From an uncultured Lachnospiraceae bacterium (GTDB lineage: Bacteria; Bacillota; Clostridia; Lachnospirales; Lachnospiraceae), in NCBI GenBank assembly GCA_910584725.1, contig CAJUBE010000007.1, forward strand, positions 62,001 through 126,000: a stretch of DNA of 64,000 nucleotides, read 5' to 3'. Position 1 is the first letter of the stretch, and each line of letters opens with the position of its first letter. This document shows positions 8,143-17,163 of this stretch, one piece after another. Made by a program: the position numbers and the translations under genes. Under the pieces are notes generated by a model. That model searched no databases and was not told the DNA's origin. It saw nothing but the letters and a program-made list of their open reading frames with translations.

Positions 8143-9681
8143 TTACGCCCCCTTTCCCGAACTTACGATGATGGACATGATCCGCTCCTGAGAAGCCTCC
8201 TCTGAGGAGAGCTCCCCTGCAATCCGGCCCTCGTTCATCACATAAATTCTGTCGCTCATACCGAGCACCTCCGGCAGTTCCGAGGAAATCATGATAACCG
8301 ATTTTCCCGCCGCCACCAGATCATTGATAATGCAGTAAATCTCGTACTTGGCACCCACGTCGATACCTCTTGTCGGCTCATCCAGAATCAGCACATCGGG
8401 ATCCGTAAACATCCACTTCGCCAACAGCACCTTCTGCTGGTTGCCTCCGGAAAGATTGCCCACATTCTGCTCCACAGTGGGACACTTGGTTTTCAGCTTT
8501 CCTCGGTACTCCTCCGCCACCTGATACTCCTTATCCTTGTCGATAATCTTGTGGGGGCTGATGCTGTCCAGATTGGCCAGCGTCGTATTAATCTTGATCG
8601 GATTGGTAAGTACAAGGCCGTTGCCCTTCCGATCCTCCGTCACGTAAGCCAGCTTATTTTTGATCGCCTGCTTGATTGTCTTTAAGTGTACTTCTTTTCC
8701 GTCCAGATAAAGCTGCCCGCTGATGTTCGTGCCGTAGGACTGTCCGAAAATGCTCATGGCAAGCTCGGTACGCCCCGCGCCCATCAGGCCGGAAATACCT
8801 ACCACCTCGCCCTTTCTCACCTTAATAGAAACGTTGTCGCACACCTTCCTCTCCGGGTAGAGCGGATGATGTACCGTCCAGTTCTTCACTTCCATATTTA
8901 CGTCGCCGATCTTTATACCGTGACGCTTCGGGAAACGGTCGGTCAGCTCACGACCTACCATGCCCTGAATAATTCTATCCTCTGAAATCTCCGTGGTGTG
9001 CTTATCCATCGTCTCAATGGTGGAGCCGTCGCGGATGACCGTAATCTTATCCGCCACATAAGCAACCTCGTTCAACTTATGAGATATAATAATCGATGTC
9101 ATGCCCTCTTTCTTAAACTTTAACATAAGATCGAGCAGCGCCTGGGAATCCGTCTCGTTCAGCGAAGATGTGGGCTCATCCAGAATCAGAAGTTTCGCGT
9201 GCTTCGCCATCGCCTTGGCGATCTCCACAAGCTGCTGTTTACCCGTACCGATATCCTTGACCAGCACCCGGGATGACTCCGAAAGACCTACCATCTTCAA
9301 ATACTTGTCGGCTTCCCCGTAAGTCTCGTTCCAGTCGATCGCCGCGCTCTTTCCGCGCTCGTTTCCAAGGAACATGTTCTCTCCGATGGACATATACGGA
9401 ATCAATGCCAGCTCCTGATGGATGATAACGATTCCCTTCTCCTCGGAGTCCTTAATCTTACCAAACTTACACACTTCACCGTTATAGACGATGTCGCCCT
9501 CATATGTACCATAGGGATAAATGCCGCTCAACACATTCATCAGCGTGGACTTGCCCGCGCCGTTCTCCCCGACCAGCGCGTGGATTTCACCCTCCTCCAC
9601 CTTCAGATTCACATTGTCGAGCGCCTTGACACCGGGAAACGTTTTGGTAATATTTTTCATTTCCAGTAAAATCTTAGCCAA
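8143..9681 (-). CDS. mmsA: Multiple-monosaccharide ABC transporter ATPase
   Basis: This 512-residue protein has two ATPase domains in tandem, as in MglA/RbsA/GguA. The first has Walker A GENGAGKSTL near residue 38 and a divergent signature (DIGTGKQQL). The second has a degenerate P-loop (GLMGAGRTEL) near residue 300, the strong signature LSGGNQQK near residue 405 and Walker B VLILDEPTRG. It energises import through the two permeases encoded downstream. About 200 bases with a hairpin and repeat A copy 2 separate it from the binding-protein gene, an arrangement that usually gives the receptor higher expression than the membrane parts. Confidence 0.95.
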   Translation of the reverse strand: MAKILLEMKNITKTFPGVKALDNVNLKVEEGEIHALVGENGAGKSTLMNVLSGIYPYGTYEGDIVYNGEVCKFGKIKDSEEKGIVIIHQELALIPYMSIGENMFLGNERGKSAAIDWNETYGEADKYLKMVGLSESSRVLVKDIGTGKQQLVEIAKAMAKHAKLLILDEPTSSLNETDSQALLDLMLKFKKEGMTSIIISHKLNEVAYVADKITVIRDGSTIETMDKHTTEISEDRIIQGMVGRELTDRFPKRHGIKIGDVNMEVKNWTVHHPLYPERKVCDNVSIKVRKGEVVGISGLMGAGRTELAMSIFGQSYGTNISGQLYLDGKEVHLKTIKQAIKNKLAYVTEDRKGNGLVLTNPIKINTTLANLDSISPHKIIDKDKEYQVAEEYRGKLKTKCPTVEQNVGNLSGGNQQKVLLAKWMFTDPDVLILDEPTRGIDVGAKYEIYCIINDLVAAGKSVIMISSELPEVLGMSDRIYVMNEGRIAGELSSEEASQERIMSIIVSSGKGA

Positions 9682-9733
9682 ATTGTATTCCTCCCAACAT
9701 AGTTTCTTGTAGCCTACCCACTTTTCTACCTCT

Positions 9734-9767
9734 TTTAAAATCGGCAGGCGGGAAATCCTGCCTGCCG
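9734..9767 (-). terminator. Attenuating hairpin between receptor gene and importer
   Basis: CGGCAGGC (9742-9749) pairs with GCCTGCCG (9760-9767). On the minus strand it is followed by ATTTTAAAA. It lies between the chvE-like gene and mmsA and would end most transcripts after the receptor gene. Confidence 0.6.
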
Positions 9768-9797
9768 GTCTTATTTGATTATATCATATTTCATGCA

Positions 9798-9882
9798 GAG
9801 AATGCACGCTTTTTGCATTCTCCCATGTGAGGCTTGAAATCACTTAGTGAGGTTTTTTCGAACTTAGTGATTTCCCTCACAT
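9798..9882 (-). repeat. Structured intergenic repeat, family A copy 2
   Basis: In plus-strand writing, hairpin GAGAATGCA/TGCATTCTC (9798-9822) is followed by outer helix ATGTGAGG/CCTCACAT (9825-9832 with 9875-9882). The CTT bulge is at 9833-9835 and the inner helix is GAAATCACT/AGTGATTTC (9836-9844 with 9866-9874). It starts two bases after the chvE-like stop codon, so it is transcribed as 3' sequence of that gene. The helices differ from the other copies yet pair completely. Confidence 0.8.
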
Positions 9883-9884
9883 TG

Positions 9885-11063
9885 TTATTGGAGATCTGCC
9901 TCCGTGTAGTACCCGGAATCGATCAGCAGCTCTTTGTAGTTGTTCGCATCAGCAAATACAGGATCGCAGAGGAAAGAAGGAATCACGCCTGTGCCGTTGT
10001 CATAAGTCGTGGTATCATTTACCTCAACCTCTTCGCCGCTTAAGATCTGACCAACCATCTTAACAACCTGAGAAGCCAGTGTACGGGTATCCTTGAATAC
10101 GGACATGGACTGTTTGCCAGCGATCATGTTCTTTACGTTAGCGATATCGCAGTCCTGACCGGTAACGATCGGGTAATCGCCTGTGTAGTTTGCTGCCAGA
10201 GCGTTCTGCACACCGAGAGAGGTGGAGTCGTTGGAGCAAAGGCAGATGTCAAGCTTTGTGCCGTCCGCATAGTTGGAAGAAAGGATATTCTCCATTCTGG
10301 ACTGTGCAGTCTCGGTAGACCACTTCGGCGTACCTACGGTCGCGAAATCTACCTGACCCGAAGGGATCACGATCTTGCCAGCGTCGATGTAAGGCTGTAA
10401 TGTGTCCATAGCGCCGTTGTAGAAGAAAGGCGCGTTGTTGTCGCCGGGATCGCCCGCGGTAATCTCCATGTTGAAAGGACCGTCCGCATTGTCCAGATCA
10501 AGGGCGTCAACAATATACTGTCCCTGCGTCACGCCTACCTTATAGTTGTCAAAGGTAGCATAATAATTGATGGCATCGGTATTCATAATCAGACGGTCAT
10601 ATGCGATAACCGGAATACCCGCGCTCTTTGCACCTTCAAGAACGGTGGAAAGAGAATTTGCCTCGATGGCAGCGATTACCAGTACGGAGCAGCCGCCGTT
10701 GATCATGTTCTCAATCTGAGAAGCCTGAGTCGCCTCATCGTTGGAAGCGTACTGCAGGTCTACCTCGTAGCCAGCTGCCTCGAGCTCTGCCTGCATGTTG
10801 GAACCGTCCTGATTCCATCTCTGCAGATCCTTGGTGGGCATGGACACGCCTACCTTATTTCCTGTCGGAGCTGCCGCATCTGCTGCGGGAGCCTCTTCCT
10901 CTGCTGCCGGAGCCTCAGCCGCGGGAGCCTCTTCCTCTGCCGCAGGAGCCTCAGCTGCAGGCTCAGATGTCGCTGCAGGAGCTGCCTCACCGCCGCCGCA
11001 GCCAACCAGCGCTGCCGCAAGCATAGAAGTTGCAAGTACCATGCTTAATACTTTTCTTTTCAT
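9885..11063 (-). CDS. chvE: ChvE-like monosaccharide-binding lipoprotein
   Basis: This 392-residue protein has a lipoprotein signal peptide ending AALVGCGGG (lipid-bearing Cys near residue 22). A low-complexity Ala/Pro/Glu linker follows to about residue 65. The rest is a type I periplasmic-binding-protein domain, with the GVSMPTKDLQRWNQDG start and CSNDSTSLGVQNAL hinge region characteristic of ChvE/MmsE receptors. It would sit outside the membrane, capture aldoses and deliver them to MmsA/permeases. The unusually long acidic linker probably acts as a spacer through the cell wall. The start at 11063 has GGGAGG about nine bases upstream. Confidence 0.93.
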   Translation of the reverse strand: MKRKVLSMVLATSMLAAALVGCGGGEAAPAATSEPAAEAPAAEEEAPAAEAPAAEEEAPAADAAAPTGNKVGVSMPTKDLQRWNQDGSNMQAELEAAGYEVDLQYASNDEATQASQIENMINGGCSVLVIAAIEANSLSTVLEGAKSAGIPVIAYDRLIMNTDAINYYATFDNYKVGVTQGQYIVDALDLDNADGPFNMEITAGDPGDNNAPFFYNGAMDTLQPYIDAGKIVIPSGQVDFATVGTPKWSTETAQSRMENILSSNYADGTKLDICLCSNDSTSLGVQNALAANYTGDYPIVTGQDCDIANVKNMIAGKQSMSVFKDTRTLASQVVKMVGQILSGEEVEVNDTTTYDNGTGVIPSFLCDPVFADANNYKELLIDSGYYTEADLQ

Positions 11064-11102
11064 GTTTCAGTTTTCCTCCCTTTTCTTAATGATAAAAGAT
11101 TG

Positions 11103-11118
11103 TGCGATTTTTATCGCA
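11103..11118. promoter_or_regulatory. Short palindrome upstream of chvE
   Basis: TGCGAT-TTTT-ATCGCA lies 40 bases upstream of the chvE-like start, just downstream of a plausible minus-strand -10 (TATATT, about 11126-11131). It could be an operator or the base of a leader hairpin. No binding protein can be assigned. Confidence 0.35.
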
Positions 11119-11248
11119 ACTTCAATATACCACAAAAAAAATAGGAATAATTTATGACTTTCTGTACATTTTCACCATACGAATATTTTATGCAAGAATT
11201 GTACTAGCACATTTTTGCGATTTCCTCATTCCCCTTCGCAAGAAAATG

Positions 11249-12304
11249 CTATTCCGGCATTTGTCCCGGCACATTCAGATATACGTCCTCCTTCAGATGA
11301 AAACCGCTGCCTATAATGACCTCGTCGATGTTGTCTCGGTTCACACTGATCGGCTCCAGCCCGATATACGGCACCTTGTATGAGCCGCTGTCAATCAGGT
11401 TCACATCCTCTCCCGTGATCTTCCCGCCCCGCGCAAGCTTCACCGCTTCCTCCGCCGCCCGGGTCGCCAGTCGCTCCACCGGCTTGTAGACCGTCATCAC
11501 CTGGGTGCCCTCGACAATCCGCTGACATGCCGCCAGATCCGCATCCTGTCCTACCACAAGCATATTGCCCGCCTGCCTCGTCTCCGCCAGCGCGCGCACG
11601 GCCTGCGTCGCCAGATCGTCATTGCCGCACATGATGGCGTCCGCCCGGGCTACCTTGTCTGAATTTTCGTAAATGTAATCCGACGCCTCCTCAGCCCGCC
11701 AGTTTTCCGCGTGGATGGAATCCAGAATAGAAACCCGGTGTTTGGACATCACACTTCTAAAACCGCTCTCCACAAGAGGCACATTATTATCCGTGGGAGA
11801 GCCGCCGATCATAATCACCCGCTTGTCCTCGTTGATGCCCGCACCAAGGAGCGCATACGCCATCAACTCTCCCACCTTCTCATTGTCAAAGGAAATATAC
11901 AGATCCACATCCGCGTCGTCGATCAGCCGGTCGTAGGAGACCACCTTGATACCCGCCTCCTTCGCCCGGGCCACCGACTCCCGCAGGGAGGCCGGGTCGA
12001 TGGCAATAATCACGATCACGTCCATTCCCTTCTGGATGAAATAGTCGATCTGCTTTTTCTGCTCCTCCACCACGCCGCCCGCATTCTGCACGTTGACCTC
12101 CGCCCCCAGCTCCTTGGCCACGGAGACGAACACATCCCTGTCCCTCTGCCATCTCTCAATGACAAAGGAATCGAAGCTCAACCCGATCTGAATTTTTTCT
12201 TCCTCTCCGGCATCTTCCTCCCTGCCGCTTTCGGTTTTCCCGCAGCCGCCAAGGGCAAGCAGCAAAATAAGCGCTGCAGCCAGACATATAATTTGTTTTT
12301 TCAT
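11249..12304 (-). CDS. Sugar-binding lipoprotein (type I PBP)
   Basis: This 351-residue protein begins with signal peptide MKKQIICLAAALILLLALGGC (lipobox LGGC, Cys about 21). An acidic linker and a type I periplasmic-binding-protein domain related to the ChvE-like protein follow. It shares GLSFDSFVIERWQRD, IIAIDPASL, YDRLIDDADVDLYISFDNEKVG and CGNDDLATQAVRAL with that family. It lies between the two-component system and the importer on the same strand, so it may be a second receptor or a sensor partner. It is preceded by a 51-residue small gene whose stop is four bases before this start. Confidence 0.88.
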   Translation of the reverse strand: MKKQIICLAAALILLLALGGCGKTESGREEDAGEEEKIQIGLSFDSFVIERWQRDRDVFVSVAKELGAEVNVQNAGGVVEEQKKQIDYFIQKGMDVIVIIAIDPASLRESVARAKEAGIKVVSYDRLIDDADVDLYISFDNEKVGELMAYALLGAGINEDKRVIMIGGSPTDNNVPLVESGFRSVMSKHRVSILDSIHAENWRAEEASDYIYENSDKVARADAIMCGNDDLATQAVRALAETRQAGNMLVVGQDADLAACQRIVEGTQVMTVYKPVERLATRAAEEAVKLARGGKITGEDVNLIDSGSYKVPYIGLEPISVNRDNIDEVIIGSGFHLKEDVYLNVPGQMPE

Positions 12305-12308
12305 AAAA

Positions 12309-12464
12309 TTAATCTTCCAACATCTTCTGCAGATTATCTGCGATTTTTGTCAGCTTTTCATCCTTCTTTTCACTTTCTTTTTCTTCTATTGCGTCTTTCA
12401 GTGCATCCAGCCAAAATCTCACAAATCCGTTAAACTGTTTGTCTGTCATTCCCATATCCGCCAT
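12309..12464 (-). CDS. Small 51-residue protein, paralog 1
   Basis: The open frame encodes a highly charged, probably helical protein beginning MADMGMTDKQF and ending QKMLED. No known domain is recognised. A homologous 51-residue frame lies at 16992-17147. The two align over the full length with one three-residue gap, sharing LKD, the E-x-E-K stretch, an ADN/IDD region, QK and a terminal ED. Both sit directly upstream of a sugar-binding-protein gene. The ribosome-binding site is weak for the first ATG; ATG codons at the fourth and sixth positions are alternatives. Confidence 0.6.
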   Translation of the reverse strand: MADMGMTDKQFNGFVRFWLDALKDAIEEKESEKKDEKLTKIADNLQKMLED

Positions 12465-12480
12465 TCACTCTAACCGCCAT

Positions 12481-12607
12481 GATTCCGCTCTGCGGAATCT
12501 CAAATCAGTGCGGAGAATGCCGTATTTCAGGCATTCTCCTGCGTGAAACTTAGTGCTTCTTGGCGTCCCGTCCTATGGCGGGACGTCTTTAGAAGCACTT
12601 TTCACGC
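12481..12607 (-). repeat. Structured intergenic repeat, family A copy 3
   Basis: Three structured parts in plus-strand writing: hairpin I GATTCCGC-TCT-GCGGAATC (12481-12499), hairpin II GGAGAATGCC/GGCATTCTCC (12512-12539), and the bulged stem. The stem has outer helix GCGTGAAA/TTTCACGC (12541-12548, 12600-12607), CTT bulge 12549-12551 and inner helix AGTGCTTCT/AGAAGCACT (12552-12560, 12591-12599). An internal GC-rich hairpin caps it. It fills most of the 221-base gap between the response regulator and the 51-residue gene. Between it and 12686 an AT-rich stretch (ATTATATAATATAC) could hold a weak minus-strand promoter. Confidence 0.82.
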
Positions 12608-12685
12608 TACTTTCCGGTTATTTTTAGTCAGGCTTTCTCTTTTCATTATATAATATACCGCGCAGGGAATCCACCCCGACCACAA

Positions 12686-14284
12686 TCAAAGCTGCTTATA
12701 TTCCGTCGGCGTCACGCCCACATTTTTCTTGAAGGAACGGCTGAAATAGTTGGGGTCCGCATACCCCACCATGGCGCAGATTTCCTTCATCGAATACTCC
12801 GTCGTGGTCAGCAGCTCCTTCGCCTTCTCCATGCGGATCTTGGTCAGATACTCCACGAAGCCCTCGCCCACATCCTCCTTAAAGATCTTGCTGAAATAGT
12901 AGGGGCTGATGTTGACCGCCTGGGACACCTCGTCAAGAGAAATGTCCCTGCTGTAATTGTTCTGCATATATGCCTTCGCCGTCTCCACGGCACCCATAGA
13001 CTTCTCGGACGCCTTCGTGCTGACATTGCGTCCCGCCGTCTCCATCTTTTCCAAAAACCATTTTTTTATTGATGCAATATTATCCATTTCCATAACCGTC
13101 GGCAGATAGTCCGCCCGATCCCGGAACTCATAGGTCATACCGCCGGAATTATAGGCGATGTACTCCGCATAAAGAACAAACTCCAGCACCTTTAAGCGGA
13201 TATTCATCAGGTAATCGCCGTGCATCTGCGCAATCAGGTCAAAGTACGTTTCCGCCGTAGCCACGGCATGTTCCGCGTCCCCGCTTTTCACCTCCGCAAA
13301 GAGCTTCTTCTCCAGATCGACCGGATAGGCTTCCTCATGGGCGCAGCCGATGGGCAGGTCATCCACATGGGCCACGCTGCCGTTTGTCATAATCAGGGCG
13401 TTGGTCGCCTCCTTATAAGCCTCCCTCGCCTCCTCCAGCGGCGCGATGGCGCTGATGCCGATACGAAAACTGATCTGCGTCCGCTTTTTCAGCTCTCTAA
13501 CAAGCTCTCTCGATTTCTCAATCAGGGCGATCCGCTCCTCGTAGGACATCTGCGTCTCCTCACAGGGCACCAGTCCCGGCAGCTTGTTCGCCATGGACAT
13601 CCCCAGAATCATCCCCGGATATGCCTCCTTTAAATACTCCCGGAGCAGATCCGCGTACTGCTGCATTTTCACGCTGCTGCCCACCGCGTTGGTCATGTGG
13701 TTTCCCTCCTGCGTATCCCCGCAGACCACCGCCAGAATATACGCATAGTTCTGGTCGATCCCCAAAAGCTGCTTATAGTTCTCGATATCCTCCGTGAAAT
13801 GCTCCTGAAAGAGCAGGTTATAGAGAAGGCCGCTCTCTATAATGGGCATCACGTTCTCAAGCTTCTCCCGGATCAGCAGGTCGTTGCTCCGTTTGCTCCG
13901 CTCCCTGTCAATCTGCTCCATGGCCTTCCCCAGCGCCGCAATAATCCGCGTCTTTTCCATGGGCTTGGTAATGTATTCCAAAACGCCAAGCTTGATGGCT
14001 TCCTTCGCGTAGTCAAACTTGTCGTAGGCGCTCATCACGATAAAGATCACATTTGCGTTCGTCTCCCGAATCTCCCGCATAGCCTCGATCCCGTTGATGC
14101 CAGGCATCTGGATATCCATAATGGCAATGTCCGGGCGGAAATTTTCCGCAAGCTCAATCACGCTTCTGCCGGTCTTCGCAAACTCTATCGTGCACTGGTC
14201 GCCAAATTCCTTCTCTATGATAAATTTCAGGGAATCAATCACAATTCCCTCATCGTCCGCCAGCATAATCTTGTAGTGGCTCAT
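12686..14284 (-). CDS. YesN-type response regulator, AraC family
   Basis: This 532-residue protein has an N-terminal receiver domain (MLADDE, phospho-acceptor in AIMDIQMPGING near residue 57, conserved Lys in ITKPMEK near 107). A divergent middle region follows. The C-terminal AraC-type double helix-turn-helix runs from about residue 430 to 532 and includes ISPYYFSKIFKEDVG and VGYADPNYFSRSFKK. It lies 62 bases downstream of its cognate kinase gene. It probably activates the adjacent sugar-uptake genes in response to the kinase and its periplasmic sugar-binding partner. Confidence 0.93.
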   Translation of the reverse strand: MSHYKIMLADDEGIVIDSLKFIIEKEFGDQCTIEFAKTGRSVIELAENFRPDIAIMDIQMPGINGIEAMREIRETNANVIFIVMSAYDKFDYAKEAIKLGVLEYITKPMEKTRIIAALGKAMEQIDRERSKRSNDLLIREKLENVMPIIESGLLYNLLFQEHFTEDIENYKQLLGIDQNYAYILAVVCGDTQEGNHMTNAVGSSVKMQQYADLLREYLKEAYPGMILGMSMANKLPGLVPCEETQMSYEERIALIEKSRELVRELKKRTQISFRIGISAIAPLEEAREAYKEATNALIMTNGSVAHVDDLPIGCAHEEAYPVDLEKKLFAEVKSGDAEHAVATAETYFDLIAQMHGDYLMNIRLKVLEFVLYAEYIAYNSGGMTYEFRDRADYLPTVMEMDNIASIKKWFLEKMETAGRNVSTKASEKSMGAVETAKAYMQNNYSRDISLDEVSQAVNISPYYFSKIFKEDVGEGFVEYLTKIRMEKAKELLTTTEYSMKEICAMVGYADPNYFSRSFKKNVGVTPTEYKQL

Positions 14285-14346
14285 CTTGTTTCATCCTTTC
14301 CTTTTTCCCGGGTCGTTCCTGCCCTTCCCCGCAGGCCCGCGCGCCG

Positions 14347-15810
14347 TCACAGGTAAATGCAAACTTCCGTCCCCATGCCTTCCCCGCCGCTCTTCACGGT
14401 CATCACGTTCTCATTGCCCGTAAAAAGCCGCATGCGGGAAATCACATTGTCCATGCCGACGCCGTTGCCGCCCGACGCCATATCCGCCTCCCTGTATGTG
14501 CCGCTCAACACCTTCTCGATAGTCTCCGCGCTCATACCCACGCCGTTGTCCTTCACACTGATACAAACCCGCCCGTCCTTTTCATAGAGAGACAGGAGGA
14601 TCACGCCTTTATCTCCCATCTCCCGTATACCGTGATTGACGCTGTTCTCCACGATGGGCTGCAGGATCATGCCCGGCATTTCCATCTGCAGGAGGGACTC
14701 GTCGATACGTTTTTCATAGTGAATGTCCCCTGCAAACCGCACGTTCAGGATATAGATGTAGGAATCCACCATCTCCACCTCCTCGGCCACGGTCACCGTC
14801 TCCTCGCTTTTCTTCATATTATATCTGTAAAACATGGCCACCCTCTGAACATAATCATAGGTTCTGTCCGCCCCTTCCATCATGGCAAGCTGTGCGCCCG
14901 CGTTTAAGGTATTAAACAGGAAATGGGGGTTAATCTGGGCCTGCAGATATTTCAGCCTCGCGTCTTTCAGGTGCCCTTCCATCAGAAGCTCCCGCTCCTT
15001 TAAGGCCCGCTCCGCCTCCATGCTCTCCCTGATCCGCTCAATGTATCTGCCGATGCTGCCCACCATGGAGTTGAAGGCCCCCGTCACCACGCCCACCTCG
15101 TCCTGCGACTCCACCGGCAGCAGGTCGATCTCAAAGTTGCCTTTCGCCACCTCATCCGCCTGACTCGACAACTTTTTTAACGGCCGGATCAGCGCGCCCA
15201 CAAAGCTGATGATAATGCAGACGTTGCTGACCATAACCAGCACGATGGCTATGACGGACACCGCCTCAAAAAGTCGGAAACGCTGCTGCAATTCGCTGTA
15301 GCGTTCGGAATTGCTTCTAAACTGCTCCATATTCAGGTTAGAAATATAAGTGTTGATATATCCGTACATTCTGGTAGCATTCTCGTAGTGGAGACGGTAT
15401 TTTTCCACATTCCGCCCACGCTTGGCCTCGATGGTCTGCGCCACCTCCTCCAGATAGCGCTCGGTCATATGCCTGATGTTGCGCTCCATCCGGTCAAAAG
15501 AGTTTCCCGTAACCTCCTCGTTCAATTCCGCCGCCATATTCCTGCACAAAGCTTCACTTCGGTAATATTTTTCCAGGGAATCACTGGTCTTCACGTTCAG
15601 ATAAGCCGTCATATCATCCTGAAGCGCGTTGACCGAGTCGGAAAACTGGTTCAAATGGCGGTTGTCCTGATATACCATATCAAGCCTGCCGGACATGCTG
15701 TTGATGCCGATAATCAGAAAAATATTTACCATCATCACCAGGAGATTTGTCCCGATATAGATGCTGCTGATTTTAAACTGCAGGGAGAAGCCCCGTATTT
15801 TATTCCACAT
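14347..15810 (-). CDS. YesM/LytS-type sensor histidine kinase
   Basis: This 487-residue protein has two membrane segments (about residues 18-38 and 172-195) that frame an extracellular helical sensor domain. A HAMP domain (about 195-250) is followed by a His_kinase domain with the phospho-acceptor in QINPHFLFNTL near residue 293. The C-terminal ATPase domain has NSVNHG (N-box) and DNGVGM (G-box). It overlaps the upstream sugar-binding gene by 11 bases, so the two are made together. The extracellular domain probably senses the ligand-bound state of that protein. Confidence 0.93.
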   Translation of the reverse strand: MWNKIRGFSLQFKISSIYIGTNLLVMMVNIFLIIGINSMSGRLDMVYQDNRHLNQFSDSVNALQDDMTAYLNVKTSDSLEKYYRSEALCRNMAAELNEEVTGNSFDRMERNIRHMTERYLEEVAQTIEAKRGRNVEKYRLHYENATRMYGYINTYISNLNMEQFRSNSERYSELQQRFRLFEAVSVIAIVLVMVSNVCIIISFVGALIRPLKKLSSQADEVAKGNFEIDLLPVESQDEVGVVTGAFNSMVGSIGRYIERIRESMEAERALKERELLMEGHLKDARLKYLQAQINPHFLFNTLNAGAQLAMMEGADRTYDYVQRVAMFYRYNMKKSEETVTVAEEVEMVDSYIYILNVRFAGDIHYEKRIDESLLQMEMPGMILQPIVENSVNHGIREMGDKGVILLSLYEKDGRVCISVKDNGVGMSAETIEKVLSGTYREADMASGGNGVGMDNVISRMRLFTGNENVMTVKSGGEGMGTEVCIYL

Positions 15811-17026
15811 TTTCCGGCTCCTCTCCCCGCAGATACTCGTCCACGTTATCTCTGGTAATCAGGCCGATATCAGCCGTAAAATATTGGCTGGTGTACCCCA
15901 GGTCATGATACTCCTGCAGGGCATCAATGCAAAAGCCGCCCATCTGCGACGTGTCAATATCCACGGTGGCATAAATGACGCCTCTGTCAATGGCATTGAG
16001 AATCGTGTCGGAAACATAGTGGCCCAAAATGCTGACCGCCCCCACCTTATTATAGTCCACCACCGCCTGATAGGCGCAGGTGGTGTTCAGCTCGTTCAGG
16101 CAGATCAAAATATCAGGAATCTCTTCGCCCATAAAAATATCACGGACAGACTCCTCCACCGAAAAGGCGTTTGTGTCATCCACCGACTGCAGGGAAAGCT
16201 CCACAGCCGTCTCCCCCCGCTCCTGCTCGATTGTCTCCTGAATACCGGAGTAGAGGATATTCTGATCCAGACTGTTCGCGTAGGAATTGACCAGAAGAGT
16301 CACCCGGACCGGGCGATCCTCCGTCCCAATCTCTACCGGCGCCACTGCCATTTCAGCGCCGTCCACCGACGCGATAACCGTGCTCTCCCCGTCAGGCTCC
16401 TCCGGCATTTTTATCGTAATCCGTGTTTCTGCCGTACCAACCAGCCGCTCCCGCATAATTTTGAGCGCCTGCCTGCCGTACTCCCTGCCCAGATTGTAGC
16501 TGCCCACACCCACAAAGCTGCATCGCGCGCTCTGGGTATTGTCCCCGTAAAGCGTCACCACAGGAATCCCCGCCGCGTCCGCCCGGTCGATCAGTGCCGT
16601 CAGCTCCTCCGCCTCGCTGGCCGTCACAATGATGCCGTCCACCCCGGAGGCGATGGCGATCTCCATCTGCTCCGCGACGCTGTAATCCCGAAAGCTGTCT
16701 TTTCCCAGCCAGTCCACATAGACATTTTCCTGCAGCGCACGCTCATACGCGCCCTGGTAGACAGACTGCCAAAAACCGGACTGATCCTCCTGCGTAATCA
16801 TCATGTAATATCTGTCGTAAGTCTCTCCCCCCGTCTCCTCCTGAAAACTGCCCTTGTCAAACCACAGAATATAGCCCGCCATCAGCACTGTAAACAGGAT
16901 GCAGACCGCCGTCAGAAATACGGGAAGAAACATAAGCCCCGAAAATTTTCTTTCCGGGGCCTGGTTTTCCGTTTGCTGTTGTTTGTTGTCTTTAATTATC
17001 TTCGATGCCTTTCTGCGTATCATCAA
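15800..17026 (-). CDS. Membrane-anchored sugar-binding protein (sensor partner)
   Basis: The 408-residue protein has a basic, Gln-rich N-terminus, one membrane segment (about residues 30-55) and no lipobox. A type I periplasmic-binding-protein domain (Peripla_BP_4-like) follows, with VDGIIVTASEAEELTALIDRA and DILICLNELNTTCAYQAV. It is anchored as an uncleaved type II membrane protein, unlike the two lipoprotein receptors nearby. Overlap with the kinase gene and lack of its own permease suggest an accessory sensor rather than a transport receptor. Its ATG lies 35 bases inside the upstream 51-residue frame; a later start is possible but would erode the anchor. Confidence 0.85.
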   Translation of the reverse strand: MMIRRKASKIIKDNKQQQTENQAPERKFSGLMFLPVFLTAVCILFTVLMAGYILWFDKGSFQEETGGETYDRYYMMITQEDQSGFWQSVYQGAYERALQENVYVDWLGKDSFRDYSVAEQMEIAIASGVDGIIVTASEAEELTALIDRADAAGIPVVTLYGDNTQSARCSFVGVGSYNLGREYGRQALKIMRERLVGTAETRITIKMPEEPDGESTVIASVDGAEMAVAPVEIGTEDRPVRVTLLVNSYANSLDQNILYSGIQETIEQERGETAVELSLQSVDDTNAFSVEESVRDIFMGEEIPDILICLNELNTTCAYQAVVDYNKVGAVSILGHYVSDTILNAIDRGVIYATVDIDTSQMGGFCIDALQEYHDLGYTSQYFTADIGLITRDNVDEYLRGEEPENVE

Positions 17027-17147
17027 TCAGTTTCTCTGTCATCTGTGAAGCTTTCTCATATTCCTTATTTTTTAGGGCTTCCTGAAGGTCTTTCAAATCT
17101 TGAAGCAAACGTCTTAAGTAACTCTTAAACACGCTCATATCTTCCAT
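16992..17147 (-). CDS. Small 51-residue protein, paralog 2
   Basis: The frame starts at ATG 17147 behind a good GGAAGGGG site and ends at TAA 16992. The protein begins MEDMSVFKSYL and ends GIEDN, and is charged and helical. It is homologous to the 51-residue protein at 12309-12464 and has exactly the same length. It lies 16 bases downstream of the DHH gene and overlaps the sugar-binding gene by 35 bases in another frame, suggesting coupling. The function is unknown. Confidence 0.65.
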   Translation of the reverse strand: MEDMSVFKSYLRRLLQDLKDLQEALKNKEYEKASQMTEKLIDDTQKGIEDN

Positions 17148-17163
17148 TCATACCCCTTCCCTC

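Noticed and set aside
10831..11157. An Ala/Ser-rich open frame antisense to the chvE-like linker
   Set aside because: It arises from the repeated Ala/Pro/Glu codons of the lipoprotein linker read backwards.
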